The notes under the pieces were generated by a model that saw only the letters and a program-made list of their open reading frames with translations, had not been told where the DNA came from and made no database searches. DNA of 64,000 bases. It comes from Lingula anatina. Taxonomy: Eukaryota > Brachiopoda > Lingulata > Lingulida > Lingulidae. Numbering within the stretch: the first letter of the stretch is position 1; each line of letters starts with the position of its first letter. A program made the position numbers and the translations under genes. The DNA lies in the NCBI RefSeq assembly GCF_001039355.2, contig NW_019773514.1:465068-529067 (forward strand). Reading direction: 5' to 3'. Positions 1-10,982 of the stretch are shown in pieces.

Positions 1-107
1 AAATATGAAATAATATGAAAATTAATTATTTTACTCATTAGCTCCTCGATAATCCATTAGGAATTAATATAATAAAGATCACCGAAGAAAATTTGGGATG
101 CACTCAC

Positions 108-2710
108 GGAACATTTTGTAAAGATATACAGTATCAGCGAGAGAAAAGCGAAATAGACTCGGAGTCGACTTCCGCCAAACCTCTTCTTCAGGTACTCGGG
201 CATTGTGTATGTCTGGGTAGAAAAAAGAAAACGTGTTAGCCACTTTTCACGTTATAGTTTTTTAAAATTCATAAGCAACATTTAGTTACCCACACATAAT
301 GGGTGTAATGAAAACATTAGTCGTTTGGTAATTAATACAAGGAATGTCGATTCTCTCTTGTGCTCACTAGTATATTTCGTGTGTATGCCTTCTGTAATAT
401 GACTTTTGTGAACACAATTTACTGTCGTAAGAGGTAATACACACAATGCTATCATTCTCTCCACTCTATCTCACTTAAATGAATGCTAAGTAGCAAAATT
501 AATTTAACAAGAATTTACCTGTAGAAAAATGTAATGCCTTACACAAAGGGTTATTCTTCTATACTCTTTACGGTTCTCATCCGTGCTTGTGTTTTGTCAC
601 AGAGAGTTATTTGAATGAAATCGCCTGTACTTTCATAATTTCATTTTTTTGCGTAGTTTTGTCTTAACTCTAGAACTAAAATTTTGACCTATTCCAGTTC
701 AAGATATTAGTAAATCTATATTACAGTATAAAGTGTCTTTTTTATTGCTTGTAAAACAGGCTCATTATATATTGGACTACTTCTGATTTATCTTTGGTTA
801 AACTTAAAGTAGAATAAATTTTTTGTTTAAAAATTCAGATCAGGTTGCCGGATTACAAAGCAGCCCCTGATTCCAGGGTGTACTTACCCCGCATGCTATG
901 TACACTGGAATAAACACCCAGCCCAGCAACTGGAGAAGCAGAATGGCCTAGAGAGTGGGAAATAGTACATGTAGTATTACACTGATTAGCATGGGTATAT
1001 TGTTCATTAAATATCAATCATTAAATTGTGTTCTATTTTAAAATAAAAATAAAAATTTCTTTTAAAATTAAATTATTACTTGTTTGAAGAAGTGCGTATG
1101 GGTCGGCTGCACCTATTAAAATACATGCACAGGGTAGCCTTAATAAGATTCCCGAGCTCGGCGTCATGAATGATAACGTGTTCTAAACTTATGTGAAGTA
1201 AGGGGAACATTTCACCTGCTTCACGAAGCGTTTTATGAAACATCGTGTCGCATATCTATCTCTTAACCTTAAACTTAAAAGTGCCGCATAATCAAATGGG
1301 GGGGGATAGAATGGAAGAAAGCACGTATTTTTTATTCAGTATCACGCTCTGTATCCTGTGTCCTTTAATAGGTACGTTTTTTTTTTTAATGACTGGCGAA
1401 GAAGTACTTATGCTCTTTTTTCACGTGTTTTTGTGAGTAACTGAATTTTTTTTAAACTTGGTATAATTCATCTACAGTACAAAGAAAATTCAAAATTTGT
1501 ACAGATTGCTTCCAGCCTCGGTATGTCCAAAACTTATACAAACAAACCGTAGGACGAGGAATATATTATTTTCTGCATGCACGAGGGGGTGGGGGTGGGG
1601 GGTGGCGGAGTTGGGTAAGAGGCTAACATAGGCTGCCCAGCGTGTCCATACTTTTAACTGGGTCTCAAACAATTTGTTTGGAGTATGTCTTAAAACGGTT
1701 TGAGCTTAACCGTTGCTACTGGGGTATATGAGCCCTTAGTTTTAATACTTACTATGAACTCCCATGCGCCCACACCTATACCACCAGCCGCTCCTGACCC
1801 TGCCAATCCTATGAAGTGTTCACTACCTATATTACTCACAAACAATGATGCACCAACCTATATCAGGATGGAACAAATGCATGTATNGGGGGGAGGGGGG
1901 GTAGCTGGTAGCCCTTAGTTTTAATACTTACGTTAAACTCCCATGCGCCCACACCTATACCACCAGCCGCTCCCGACCCCGCCAATCCTATGAAGTGTTC
2001 ACTTCCGATATTACTCACAAACAAGGATGCACCAACCTATATCAGGATGGAACAAATACATGTATTATAAATATGTTTACAAACTGACAGTGATTTGATT
2101 TTAATATTAACATAAGGGTTACAATCAAAATGTGCGGCAGACTTGACATTTTTTATTTGTTTTTGAATAATTTTTCTTTCTCAATGTCGGCAATGAAAGT
2201 TATTTTCTACATAAGTAAGCTGAAAAATAGATAAAAATGCAGAACTGCTGTATATAAATCGATGCACCAAGTACAGAATTTACAAAAGGCAGCAAATTCC
2301 AAGATGGCCGCCCAAACACTGTGTAGCGTGTGCTGCAACTGACCGGTAAGAACGTCATGGAGCGTCCAGCAAGGAAGTATCCACTGACTGTCCCTCTTGA
2401 AGCTCGACACATGGCCTGAGAATGAGGAATACAAAATGACAAAAATTTTCTTCTCTCTCTTTCTAGCTCATATCAGAATTTCAACAAATTCCATCTCCTG
2501 CGTATAAATTTATTATTAGATATGCTCATTTCCTGTTTGATAAAGCTAATAGAATTCAAGGTGGTGACTCAAGTAGATTATACAGGTACAGGTTAAAAAA
2601 CGGCGTATATGCTTTATGCATTTAGATCTAGTGTATCCATGTTAAAGCTGATCCATTCATACTGTGTAAAATGTATGGTCATAGACACGGTAAAATCCGT
2701 TGTTACCCTA

Positions 2711-2762
<52 letters not shown>

Positions 2763-2928
2763 TAACAATGTTACTTACAAATATTCCCACACAAATGACA
2801 GCACAGAAATAAACAGCAACCACCACAAGGTCCCAAGAAGCCAGACCTTCATTGGCTGGATACAGATTATACGGATTGTCGTCTGTCACCCCAGTCGTCA
2901 TGGTAACGGTATCGGCTGTTGTTGCCAT
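108..2928 (-). CDS. SLC5-family sodium/solute cotransporter, first five coding exons (partial)
   Basis: The protein would use the sodium gradient to import a sugar or similar solute across the plasma membrane. Coding exons on the minus strand are 2779-2928 (ATG at 2928), 2344-2415, 1932-2036, 888-947 and 108-212. All have GT-AG borders and all introns are phase 0, giving 164 residues before the gene leaves the window on the left. The N-terminus is hydrophilic, then the first helix contains [10 protein letters not shown]. Family signatures follow in order: [15 protein letters not shown], then [27 protein letters not shown] and [13 protein letters not shown]. These match the SGLT (SLC5A) N-terminal half very well. 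The exact paralogue and substrate cannot be set from this part. An extra version of exon 3 lies at 1753-1857 beside an N. The intron after exon 1 holds an (AAT)n repeat directly next to the donor. Confidence 0.9.
1731..2065. repeat. Duplicated block carrying SLC5 exon 3, split by an N
   Basis: About 156 bp at 1731-1886 recur at 1910-2065 in the same direction with a few percent mismatch. A single N at 1887 and a G-rich stretch separate them. Both copies contain a complete open version of SLC5 exon 3 (1753-1857 and 1932-2036) with intact splice sites. The last codon is ATA in one and AAC in the other. An unresolved overlap of two haplotypes at a contig join is the simplest reading; a true exon duplication remains possible. 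Confidence 0.75.
2710..2762. repeat. (AAT)n microsatellite
   Basis: An uninterrupted AAT triplet run inside SLC5 intron 1, ending within about 15 bases of the exon 1 splice donor on the minus strand. Confidence 0.95.
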
Positions 2929-5484
2929 TTTACGGCGGGTTGAAACGTTTTCTTATCTGAAAAAAAAATGACGACAAAGGGAGAGGAAGCACGCACGCTA
3001 GTCTTCAAGTCACAGTTAACTGTTAACCTAACGATTGTTAACTTTAGCTTTTCACGTGATATACCAGGTATGCAGAAGACGCAACCCTATGGCCAACATA
3101 AATTAGCTGGCGCTAATCAGGGTTGAAATAAATCCGAAGTCGTCTACGGGCTCGGCTTTCGAATTCCAATTACAGGTAGCACTAGGGGTATGTGAACTAG
3201 GAGGGGAAGAATCGAACGTCTCATAAATCACTGTTTAAATTGTTTATAAACTGCGACATGTGCTATTTATATCGTCTTAGAATGTATGAACACGCACATG
3301 TACGTTTATGCACCACTAACTGAAAAATACCAATAACAACATTACCTGAGTTCACCAGAAAATGCAACCACTGTTGAGTTTTTGTGTGTGAAGTATATAT
3401 AAACAAGTGCGTGACCCAGATTTTTATTGTTAGATAATCTAAGAGAAAGACGACGCGGTGTGTTTAACAGCTTACCTTTAACGGTATTCTTGAATGTAAA
3501 TACATATACAAACATTACAGGGCCATATATAGAGAGAAACAAGCCAAGGGCACGAAAATTTCGATCAGTCGTAGCTTTTGATCTCTGCAAGCATGCCCTT
3601 CAGGGTGAATATTCAGAACAGAATTGCGTGAAGCACGACATTTTAAAATCAGCGCACAAATTAAAATATAAAAATACAGCAAAATAAAGAGAGATGCGAT
3701 AAAATCCTGTTAAAGATCTAAGTATGGCACTGTGAAGAATTACATCGAGCTTTAAACTTGGCTGCATTTGGAGAGCAACGTGGTGCAATCTTAATAAAGC
3801 GCATAATTTCTAAAAAGTGACGTTTATGGTTTTGAAAATCCCACTTTGTAACCAGAAGACATTCATCTTATACGTACTGCATGTCAAAAAGTTGTCAGTA
3901 CCTTGCACTATAGTGAGTGGGTAGTATACTACTGCTACTGCATAAACCGGTACTCCCACCTATGACTATGAAATCAACCAAACAATCTTTTTGAAAGTAA
4001 ATAAAAACATCACGCAGCAGCGGCAGAAAAGGTAGTCCTACATGTAAGTACATGTATGTGACAATCGTATACACCGGGAGCAATTAAGTTCGCAGTAGAC
4101 TTACATCGTACCTTGGACCTTTGGGGCAGATTTAGAGTTGAGCGACTCTATATACGTGTTGACAGCATCTATACGCGACAAAAAGCAAGGCATGAATAAA
4201 AAAATAACTAATGAACCATCAATGTCAAGCACACCTTAGGCCACACTTTATTGCCCCCGTGTCACCGACGATGTATAAACGCTATATACCTGAAGTAGGT
4301 TTTATTACATACCTTGTAACCTATATTTATATAGAACCAACAAAAATCATTTACCTGTTGATATAAAAGGGAGACCAAAGAAGGAGAGGCCTACGATTAT
4401 CCCGGCGAATCTACTCTCAAATAACGACGCAATTTCTCTGATGTGCAAAAAACACCTGTCTTTGAATCTTGCCTACTATTATTTCCTTTAAACGTGTAAA
4501 TATCAATGCGAATGTGGGTTCCTTTCAATAACTACGGATATGCAAGTACACCCCGAGCTGTAACGGAGACCCGTCTCATTGCACTCCGCTACGCCATATA
4601 AACCCACTTACGCTTTATAAAATCTGTATGCATTCATATGTACATACAAACAATTGCTTTGCATATCATAGAATAAAGGACTTTACTTGACCTTTCCTTT
4701 CCGCCGCTGCAAGGGACTGCAAAAGTCACCTTGTGGACGTTTCCACACATGTAGGACACGCGTAGTCTGAAATTAGTGCGGCGGGTGATATTGACCTGAA
4801 CCTGTTTTTTTACCTGTCATTTCAGTGTGTATAAAGAGACATTGATAATGCATGCATGCCGTGAGTTATCATCTCAATTGGGATAACAAAAGTTAAATTT
4901 TATGTTCTTTGTTCAATTAAGCCTTTCAAACGTGAGATATATTTTTTATAAACTAAATTTGTTCGGTTTTTATGCCTACATGTATTCCACTATTATGTTA
5001 TTTTTGAAGTAAAACCGACTAGATTCATATTTGCAATAGTAAAAGTGTGTACCTCGTCCTTACAAATAACAAAAGCAAATATCAAATTTTCCTAACGCCA
5101 TCTCTTCGAAATGATGAAACTGATGTAAGTTAAAGACATCAATCAAAACTCCATTTAGCGCACATAGCAGATGCTTTGAAATAGCTTTTTGAGATAAATG
5201 AATAAATCTTTTTTAGGTGCCTTATCAGTTTGTGTGATAATGGAATCAAACACATGTAGTCACAAAAGTGTGAATTTCAAATTCATTATGTAGTACTGCT
5301 GAGGACGTCAGGTGAAGCCAATCGAAATCTTTTCTTATCTTTTACATTTAGATCACTCTTTTTTAGAGAAAAAGATACTGAATCGTAGTGATTGGACCTT
5401 TACAAAATGTGTACCAAGACTAAGATGATTTTTTAAAAAAATTTAATTGACTCCCGTACTGGATCTTACATTTTAAAACTGAGG
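2929..5484. other. Upstream region of the SLC5 gene, no gene seen
   Basis: This contains the presumed promoter and 5' UTR of the minus-strand SLC5 gene, plus the first copy of a duplicated block at 3869-4657. Open frames here are short, without family features or convincing splice borders. I see no further gene. Confidence 0.5.
3869..4657. repeat. Diverged duplicated block, copy 1
   Basis: This stretch aligns, with indels, to 9370-10058 in the same orientation. Shared landmarks in order include the TATAGTGAGTGGGTAG segment, the AAACCGGTACTCCCACCTAT segment, ATATAAAAGGGAGACCAAA, and GTACAAACAATTG near the right end. It is not obviously coding. It could be an old segmental duplication or two copies of a longer unrecognised repeat. 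Confidence 0.7.
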
Positions 5485-5697
5485 TCACAATGTTTCGACC
5501 TTATTACAAGGCTTTCTGAAGGTGAACTGACGCGGAGTTGTCTCCGGTGTCTCTTGCTGACAGTCTTCTCGGGATGTCCCCCATAGCCACAGCCCACAGT
5601 TGTGGAAATTGTTGAGGGTAGTTAGTCCAATCCACTCATGAATGACCCATTTCACTCTTCGTCTGAACCAGTCCTCCGTTTGTCGAGGACCATACAT
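5485..5697 (-). mobile_element. Remnant of a retroelement C-terminus (GIY-YIG/Penelope-like type)
   Basis: On the minus strand the frame reads DWFRRRVKWVIHEW, then a degraded LNN..NCGLWL segment, then a Ser/Thr/Gln-rich tail ending RKPCNKVETL. This resembles the end of retroelement GIY-YIG endonuclease regions, where a WF.R.VKEAI motif is followed by a P.LNR..G motif. The short length and damaged second motif indicate a dead fragment. The assignment to Penelope-like elements is inferred from the motif only. Confidence 0.45.
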
Positions 5698-6406
5698 GTA
5701 AGATCTTTGGTATAGATTGTATTACTAGAGTTATGCGGGTGGTTGAATTCTGCAGAGTCATATGTGTCACCTGGGCTATGGCGTCTGTATTGCTACATTC
5801 TGTACCTTACACTGTTTACAAAATTAGGCAACTTTCATTAGGTATTCTGTCCTGCACATAGACTACATTGTATCCGAAGAAGGCGTGATAATTAAGACCG
5901 AAGCGACCCCAGCCAAAGCCTATTTTTGCCCCTATGATCAAGTGCCCCCTCTTTCGAATCACTTTCTACATCCTTATAAACTTCATGAATATTGAAACTC
6001 CAATTTCTCACTTACCTGAGCACCCAAGAACACCAATTTAATGACACCACTGAGTACTTAAAAACGCTGCCTTCTATTTTTTTAAAGCCAGATTTTATAG
6101 TTAATACGGCAAATTAAAATGGCAGCACAAAATTAAGGCCCATTCACTTGTCATCACCTTCGCCAATTTTCGTGATATTATCATATTCAGGGATAGAGTT
6201 ATACCCCATACCGATTGCTATCTCACCTCAAAATAGAAGTGTTTAATCGACGATAAAAGCTCTGAGAAGCATATGCTTAGCAACGAGAAATGTAAACGCC
6301 GATATTTTATATTTTCGAGGGGATTTTTATTGTTTTTAATCAGTACAAAGGTAGATGCATTATTGAATATTCGGTATCTGAATGATCATAAACCCCTGCA
6401 GTACCT
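5698..6406. other. Intergenic, no gene seen
   Basis: AT-rich sequence without supported exons. Part of a dispersed repeat, also seen near 48.8 kb, lies at about 6186-6262. Confidence 0.5.
6186..6262 (-). repeat. Dispersed repeat shared with 48.75-48.84 kb
   Basis: The reverse complement of this stretch matches about 48745-48835, including the shared core TATTTTGAGGTGA followed by TAGCAATCGGTATGGGG. The 48.8 kb copy sits inside sequence present in only one of the two tandem GPCR units, so it probably belongs to a mobile element. Confidence 0.6.
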
Positions 6407-6670
6407 TAAGGCTTCATTCACATGCAATGTCTATTTTCTAAATTCTATTTTCTATTCGCGGTATGTCTTATGATCACAGTCTGTGCCCTGAATTTCCCGC
6501 GGCGTAATTACTGGCAGCGCGAGCCAGTTACTTTAAGTTACTATAAGTAACTGGCTCGCGCTGCCAGTAATTACGCGGCGGGATATTCAGGGCACAGACC
6601 GTGATCATAAGATAGCTCGAATAGAAAATAGATTTTTAGAAAATAGACATTCCATGTGAACGAAGCCTTA
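6407..6670. mobile_element. 264 bp near-perfect palindrome (foldback element)
   Basis: Two inverted arms of roughly 125 bp meet near 6538 with a very short spacer. The left end TAAGGCTTC (6407-6415) pairs with GAAGCCTTA (6662-6670), and the inner arms share CAGCGCGAGCCAGTTACTT. Mismatches are few. There is no coding content, so this looks like a non-autonomous foldback/MITE insertion. The left end overlaps a TTAA, but a clean target duplication is not visible on the right. Confidence 0.8.
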
Positions 6671-7024
6671 GTGTCCTTGGTCTGGCGTTGGCGTCCCACT
6701 TTTCATGTAAGCCCAAAGAAAAACATCAGGTACATGTACCAGCACGGCTGGTGTGTATGGAGGCGATTCAACAGTACGTCCCCATGGAGCTACGTGTACA
6801 CAAAGTACATAATATTCAGACTGATATGATCACAAAATAGTTTTAGTAGATGGGGGACTTTTGTAGACTGCCAAGTCCGCTTCATGTACTCTCTGATACG
6901 AGGTCCCTCAAATTTCTTAACACCGGAAAATATGTCATGATGCTACAAATTGAAAAAAAATTACTGGCCTATGATTATTTTATCTTGTAGACATTGTTTT
7001 CAAGTCTGCTGGCGCTTTTCTTCT

Positions 7025-8278
7025 TTAGGTGGTCCAAGAGCACGGCGGCAGATCGTCTTTGAGACTCCTTAGCGTTTCCACGGTGTATGCTAGTTTCTCC
7101 GGAGTCACAGAATGATTGATGACAAACCTCACCAGGGATTCTTTCTTCGGGATCAAGGGATAACAGAAAACCCATGGGTATACTCCCTTAGAGCACAGGA
7201 AATGGTGTACTTTTACCGCCCTGTCCATCTCACCGACAACAAGGGAAACTATGGGGTGGTCGATGTCTACCCTGGCAGGAAAGCCAGCCTTATTAAGCTG
7301 TTGTCGAAAAGATTTTGACAGATTTCGCAAGTTTTTCCGTTGTTCCGTTGCCTGAATTGCCATCTCCGTTGCCTTTTTCACTCTTATGGCGCTAGAGATT
7401 TGAACGGGATTGCTGTATATGCCTAACGTTGAACCATGGTTGAAGCAATCAGTGACGTCACGGCTGCTGGCGATAACGCCATTTTCACATGCAAGACATT
7501 TTATTAAAGATGTCGTCCTCACTTGAACTCCGTCCTCTAAACCAAGATGGGCAACCAGACCTTCGCCGTGCTCCCCTATAACTCCAAGTGCGTGGCTCTC
7601 GTCTGCGACAAGGATACAACCGAAAGCGCGGCATAATTCCACCAAGTCAGCCATCGGTGCTTCTTCTCCAGTAGGGCTGTATATCGAGTCCACGGCTACC
7701 ACTCCGCTCCCTGTTTTTCTTATCAATGATCGGAGGTGGTCCAGGTCATTGTGTTGAAACACCTGACATCGCCCTGCGGCACCAGCAACAGTCACCCCAT
7801 GTTGCAGTGTCGCATGGGCAAAGCGATCCACGTAGATCGGTCGATGGTTTCCCTTGAGCAATATCTCTAAGGCTCCAATGTTTGCTGCTGTGCAGGAATA
7901 GGTGAGGACAGCACTTTCGCTCTTCATCCACCGCGCCAGAGCCTTTTCTGTATCCTTTACGGGAGAGTCGAAAGGGTGTGAGACCAGGGAGGAACAGATG
8001 CGATCTATGCCATGACGGAGAATGGCATCGGCGTGCACCCGGTTAAGCTCTTCGTTTTGACCAAGACCAAGATAGTCGCAAGAATAAAGATCCACGTAAT
8101 TCTTGGATTTGTTTAATGTTTCAAACGGTGAAAATTCCTTCTTGTTTTTAGCGGCTAGTTTTTGGACATGTAGCCCCGGTAACTGACCTCCTTTCCATCT
8201 CTTTATTGCTGTAGTAAGAGGTGTCCGGTTTGCGTGAAACATGTGGAATAGGGAACGAAGAGCTGAGATGGTCTTCAT
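7025..8278 (-). CDS. Alpha-oxoamine synthase, CqsA-like PLP enzyme
   Basis: A 417 aa protein in one uninterrupted coding exon. It belongs to the PLP fold-type I alpha-oxoamine synthases (KBL, BioF, ALAS, SPT, CqsA), which condense an amino acid or amine with an acyl-CoA. Visible signatures are DYLGL near residue 69, DRFAH at 151-155, HNDLDHL near 176-182, VDSIYSPTGEEAPM at 197-209, the PLP-binding DESHALGVIGEHGEG at 226-240 (D226, H229), and SLIK with the likely Schiff-base lysine K260. The C-terminal motif is CYPLIPKKESLVRFVINHS. VDSIYS, DESH and the C-terminal pattern resemble bacterial CqsA more than animal SPT or ALAS. I chose ATG 8278 because a possible splice acceptor lies at 8298 and the open frame above it is AT-rich; the frame itself extends to 8431. 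The N-terminus is basic with few acids, so a mitochondrial signal is possible. The substrate is unknown. Confidence 0.85.
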   Translation of the reverse strand: MKTISALRSLFHMFHANRTPLTTAIKRWKGGQLPGLHVQKLAAKNKKEFSPFETLNKSKNYVDLYSCDYLGLGQNEELNRVHADAILRHGIDRICSSLVSHPFDSPVKDTEKALARWMKSESAVLTYSCTAANIGALEILLKGNHRPIYVDRFAHATLQHGVTVAGAAGRCQVFQHNDLDHLRSLIRKTGSGVVAVDSIYSPTGEEAPMADLVELCRAFGCILVADESHALGVIGEHGEGLVAHLGLEDGVQVRTTSLIKCLACENGVIASSRDVTDCFNHGSTLGIYSNPVQISSAIRVKKATEMAIQATEQRKNLRNLSKSFRQQLNKAGFPARVDIDHPIVSLVVGEMDRAVKVHHFLCSKGVYPWVFCYPLIPKKESLVRFVINHSVTPEKLAYTVETLRSLKDDLPPCSWTT

Positions 8279-9127
8279 GGCAATCAGCAGTGCATTCCTG
8301 ATTCGTGAAATAAATGGATCAAAAATTAATATAATTTCAGAATGTATCTGTAAGTAATTAAATAAACGGACAAACAAATAAGAAAATATTGACAGGCGAA
8401 AAGACAGATTTACAGATAAAGATAATATCAAAATGTTGGCATTGCCGATGTTCAGCTTTGCAGATTTTCATTCTTATTAATATAACTTGAACACTGGATG
8501 TGGGGGTCCTCCCTTTACTTGTGGTGAACCTCCCTTTACTTATCCCGGACCCCACATAACATAACATATCATAAAACCCCAGGGGTTGGGCTCAATGGGC
8601 TCACATCTTTGGATAACGGGATCTGTATAATTGCTACGGAGATTCCGAGGTTCCATGTCTTAAATTCTGCACACGGAAAAAGAATGAAACGACTTCAACC
8701 GAATATATTTTGCCAGACTAAAAGTTACATGGTACAAGCATGAAATCTCTCTTTCTCTCTCAATCTCCTCTCTCCTTCTAGATTTAAGTTCACCGAGTTT
8801 ATGCTAAACTTTATCAATTAAACTGTCCATCAGATAACTTATAAACCGATTGGTTACTTCAGACACAAGTCCACCCCCTCATGGTGGTCACCCCCAAAAA
8901 CTCCATGTATTCAAACTCTAACCGATTGCTGGCTTCGAAACAAAGGACATTAAAATTTGAACTGCAAGGTGTAAAGTACATGTATTATCTGGAGCTACTT
9001 TACAACATGGCTTCCCATGTGTGAATTTAATCAAACAATGGCTTTCTCTGATTGAATTAATACTACCACTTCATGTATGAAAGTTTTAAAAGTACTTATT
9101 ACATTTTGTCTATACTGTGGTTCCTGG
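8279..9127. other. 5' flank of the CqsA-like gene, short repeats
   Basis: This probably contains a 5' UTR intron ending at the acceptor near 8298. An inverted repeat at about 8497-8555 has arms GTGGGGTCC / GGACCCCAC. A short repeat at 8575-8620 (CCCAG.GG.TGGGC..A.TGGGCT) is related to 14475-14503. No second gene is seen. Confidence 0.5.
8497..8555. repeat. Short inverted repeat with internal direct repeat
   Basis: ATGTGGGGGTCC and GGACCCCACAT form arms around two copies of CCTCCCTTTACTT. This could be a small foldback insertion. No function can be assigned. Confidence 0.55.
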
Positions 9128-9302
9128 CATGGAGAGCACTGAACAAAACACTGGTGAAAGAACTCCAAAGAAGAATTAATGCAGGATGGGCAGCATTTAC
9201 GAAGCACAAGAACATAATCAAGAGTAACCTCCTTACTGCATGAAAAGGAAAGTATTCAATGCATGTGTATTGCCAGCTATCACTTATGGTTCAGAGATAT
9301 AG
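9128..9302 (+). mobile_element. Dead RTE/BovB-like LINE reverse-transcriptase fragment
   Basis: The plus strand reads ELQRRINAGWAAFTKHK, then IIKSNLL, then a stop and frame change, then KRKVFNACVLPAITYGSE. The order INAGWAAF..K..I..S, KRKVF..CVLP..TYG.E is characteristic of the end of the reverse transcriptase domain in RTE-type non-LTR retrotransposons. The stop and frame change show that it is inactive. Confidence 0.75.
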
Positions 9303-9369
9303 ACAATGAATTCCATCCACGGATAGAGAAAGATAGAAAGAAGTGTGGTGAACATCAGGCTAAGAGATA

Positions 9370-10058
9370 TTTTATCTTACGTCATGCGTATCAAAAGGTT
9401 GTTATTACCGTGCATTATAGTGAGTGGGTAGTATACAACTGCTACTGCATAAACCGGTACTCCCACCTATGGTTATAAAAGCAACCAAACAATCCATTTG
9501 AATGAAAATAAATGTATATAAAAGCAGCAACAAATGAGGTACACTGTAGTCGTACATGTAAATATGTGACAATCGTATACACCCAGAGCAAATAAGTCAA
9601 AAGTAGACTTACCTTGCAGCAGATTTAGGAGTAGATTTAGAGTTGAGCGAGGTACGTTTTGCCAGTATCTTTACGCGACATAAACTGATGCCTTAATAAT
9701 GATAAAAATACTAATAAACCGTCAACTTTCCAACACACCTTAAGTCACACTATATAGCACCTGACGATGAATAAGCTATTTTTACCTAAGGTAAGTTCTA
9801 TTGCATCTGGCTTGGCATACTAAGTATATTTGTAAAACCGACAAAATGTCATCGACTGATAATATAAAAGGGAGACCAAATCGGGAGAGGCCTGTGATTA
9901 AATTCTTTTTTTTTTTCAAATCAAGATGTAATTTTTCTTATGTGCAAAAGCACATTTACATTCCCGCGTTGTGAGGGGGACCCGTCTCCCCCTCCTACAT
10001 GTAAACCCAATTACGTTTTACAAAATCTATATACGTTCTATGTATATGTACAAACAAT
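9370..10058. repeat. Diverged duplicated block, copy 2
   Basis: Second copy of the block at 3869-4657, in the same orientation and about 100 bp shorter. It begins directly after the LINE remnant. The two copies bracket the CqsA-like gene and the palindrome. Confidence 0.7.
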
Positions 10059-10393
10059 TGTTATTACAGAGAAAAATACCCCCCCCCCCTCCCCGTTTAA
10101 TGATTAATTGTTGTAGTGAAGAGCCTTTCATTTTTTCTGGTTTCCTGCCTTAAAAAGTGTCCGTTTGTACCGGAAACACGCAGAGATGGCCGCCAATATA
10201 TTAATTTGTCATCTGTAAATACAAAAACTTATTTCAAAGTTACAGAACTTGACAATCGACTACTGCAGTAGTTACAGTGAGATCCTATTCAGACCCTATT
10301 TTGTACAATTCAGTCATTGGCGAGTGCCTTCCACAACAATACACCCGATAATAGGATATAATAAGACCATGTCTATTACAAAATCAACTTTAG

Positions 10394-10651
10394 TCAAGAG
10401 GAAGTGAAACAGTTTATCGGTGTAAGTCAATAACACGTCTATGTGCAAGGGTCCACACGCTGGCAGCGCATGCGTTATTAGCAGGAAAAATCCCAATTCC
10501 AGATACAGCTCAACTTCAGCTGACACCAGCGCGTTCCAAGTTTGCAACAGTGGTGATACGGTACGTTATTGGAGCACTGGTGGTAACATTGTTCATCGGT
10601 ACTGTCAGGAAGGAGCTGACCGTTGCCACATGTTACAGTAATAGCAACTAA
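10394..10651 (+). other. Candidate coding exon with one membrane helix
   Basis: One frame is open from just after a TAG at 10391 to a TAA at 10649-10651. It reads protein-like: LLAGKIPIPDTAQ, then LTPARSKFATVV and a hydrophobic helix VIGALVVTLFIGTV followed by RKEL. There is no ATG at its start. An ATGGCCGCC at 10185 could be an upstream start, but I cannot build a continuous spliced model. The layout (short segment, IP motif, single helix, basic end) vaguely recalls small mitochondrial membrane proteins. It could equally be a decayed gene. Confidence 0.25.
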
Positions 10652-10833
10652 AACGGTAAAGTTTTAGAAATATAGTCACGTTGATAAAGAGATTACAGCT
10701 TGTTTATATTAATCATAGTGATTTTATTAAATGACAACTTTCATACCAACTCCTCCGTTTTCAGTAAAATCAGAGCTTAGGTGCTCATTTGAGCATTTTG
10801 AGGCACATTAAAATGTTGCATAAAACCACATAC

Positions 10834-10982
10834 CTGTAGTAATAGGAGCGTCGCTTAGGACAAGCAACTTACAGTCATCTTCTGATACTGCTACCGCAAT
10901 AATTCTATGGACATTACTGGCTCCGAACCGGTAAATGGAACAACTTTGCTCTTTCTTACAATATTGACCGGCGTTCCCCAGG
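10834..10982 (-). other. Candidate exon, possibly a WD40-type segment
   Basis: The minus strand reads AGQYCKKEQSCSIYRFGAS, then NVHRIIAVAVSEDDCKLLVL and SDAPITT. It is followed by a good GT donor (GTATGT). Hydrophobic strands with SEDD and LLVLSD look like a WD40 blade. No clean acceptor was found upstream and no neighbouring exons were identified. The upstream edge overlaps a short repeat also present near 12140-12190. Confidence 0.25.

Noticed and set aside
2200-2442. Continuous minus-strand 80-codon frame around SLC5 exon 2
   Set aside because: Only 2344-2415 is exon; the rest of the frame is intron on both sides.
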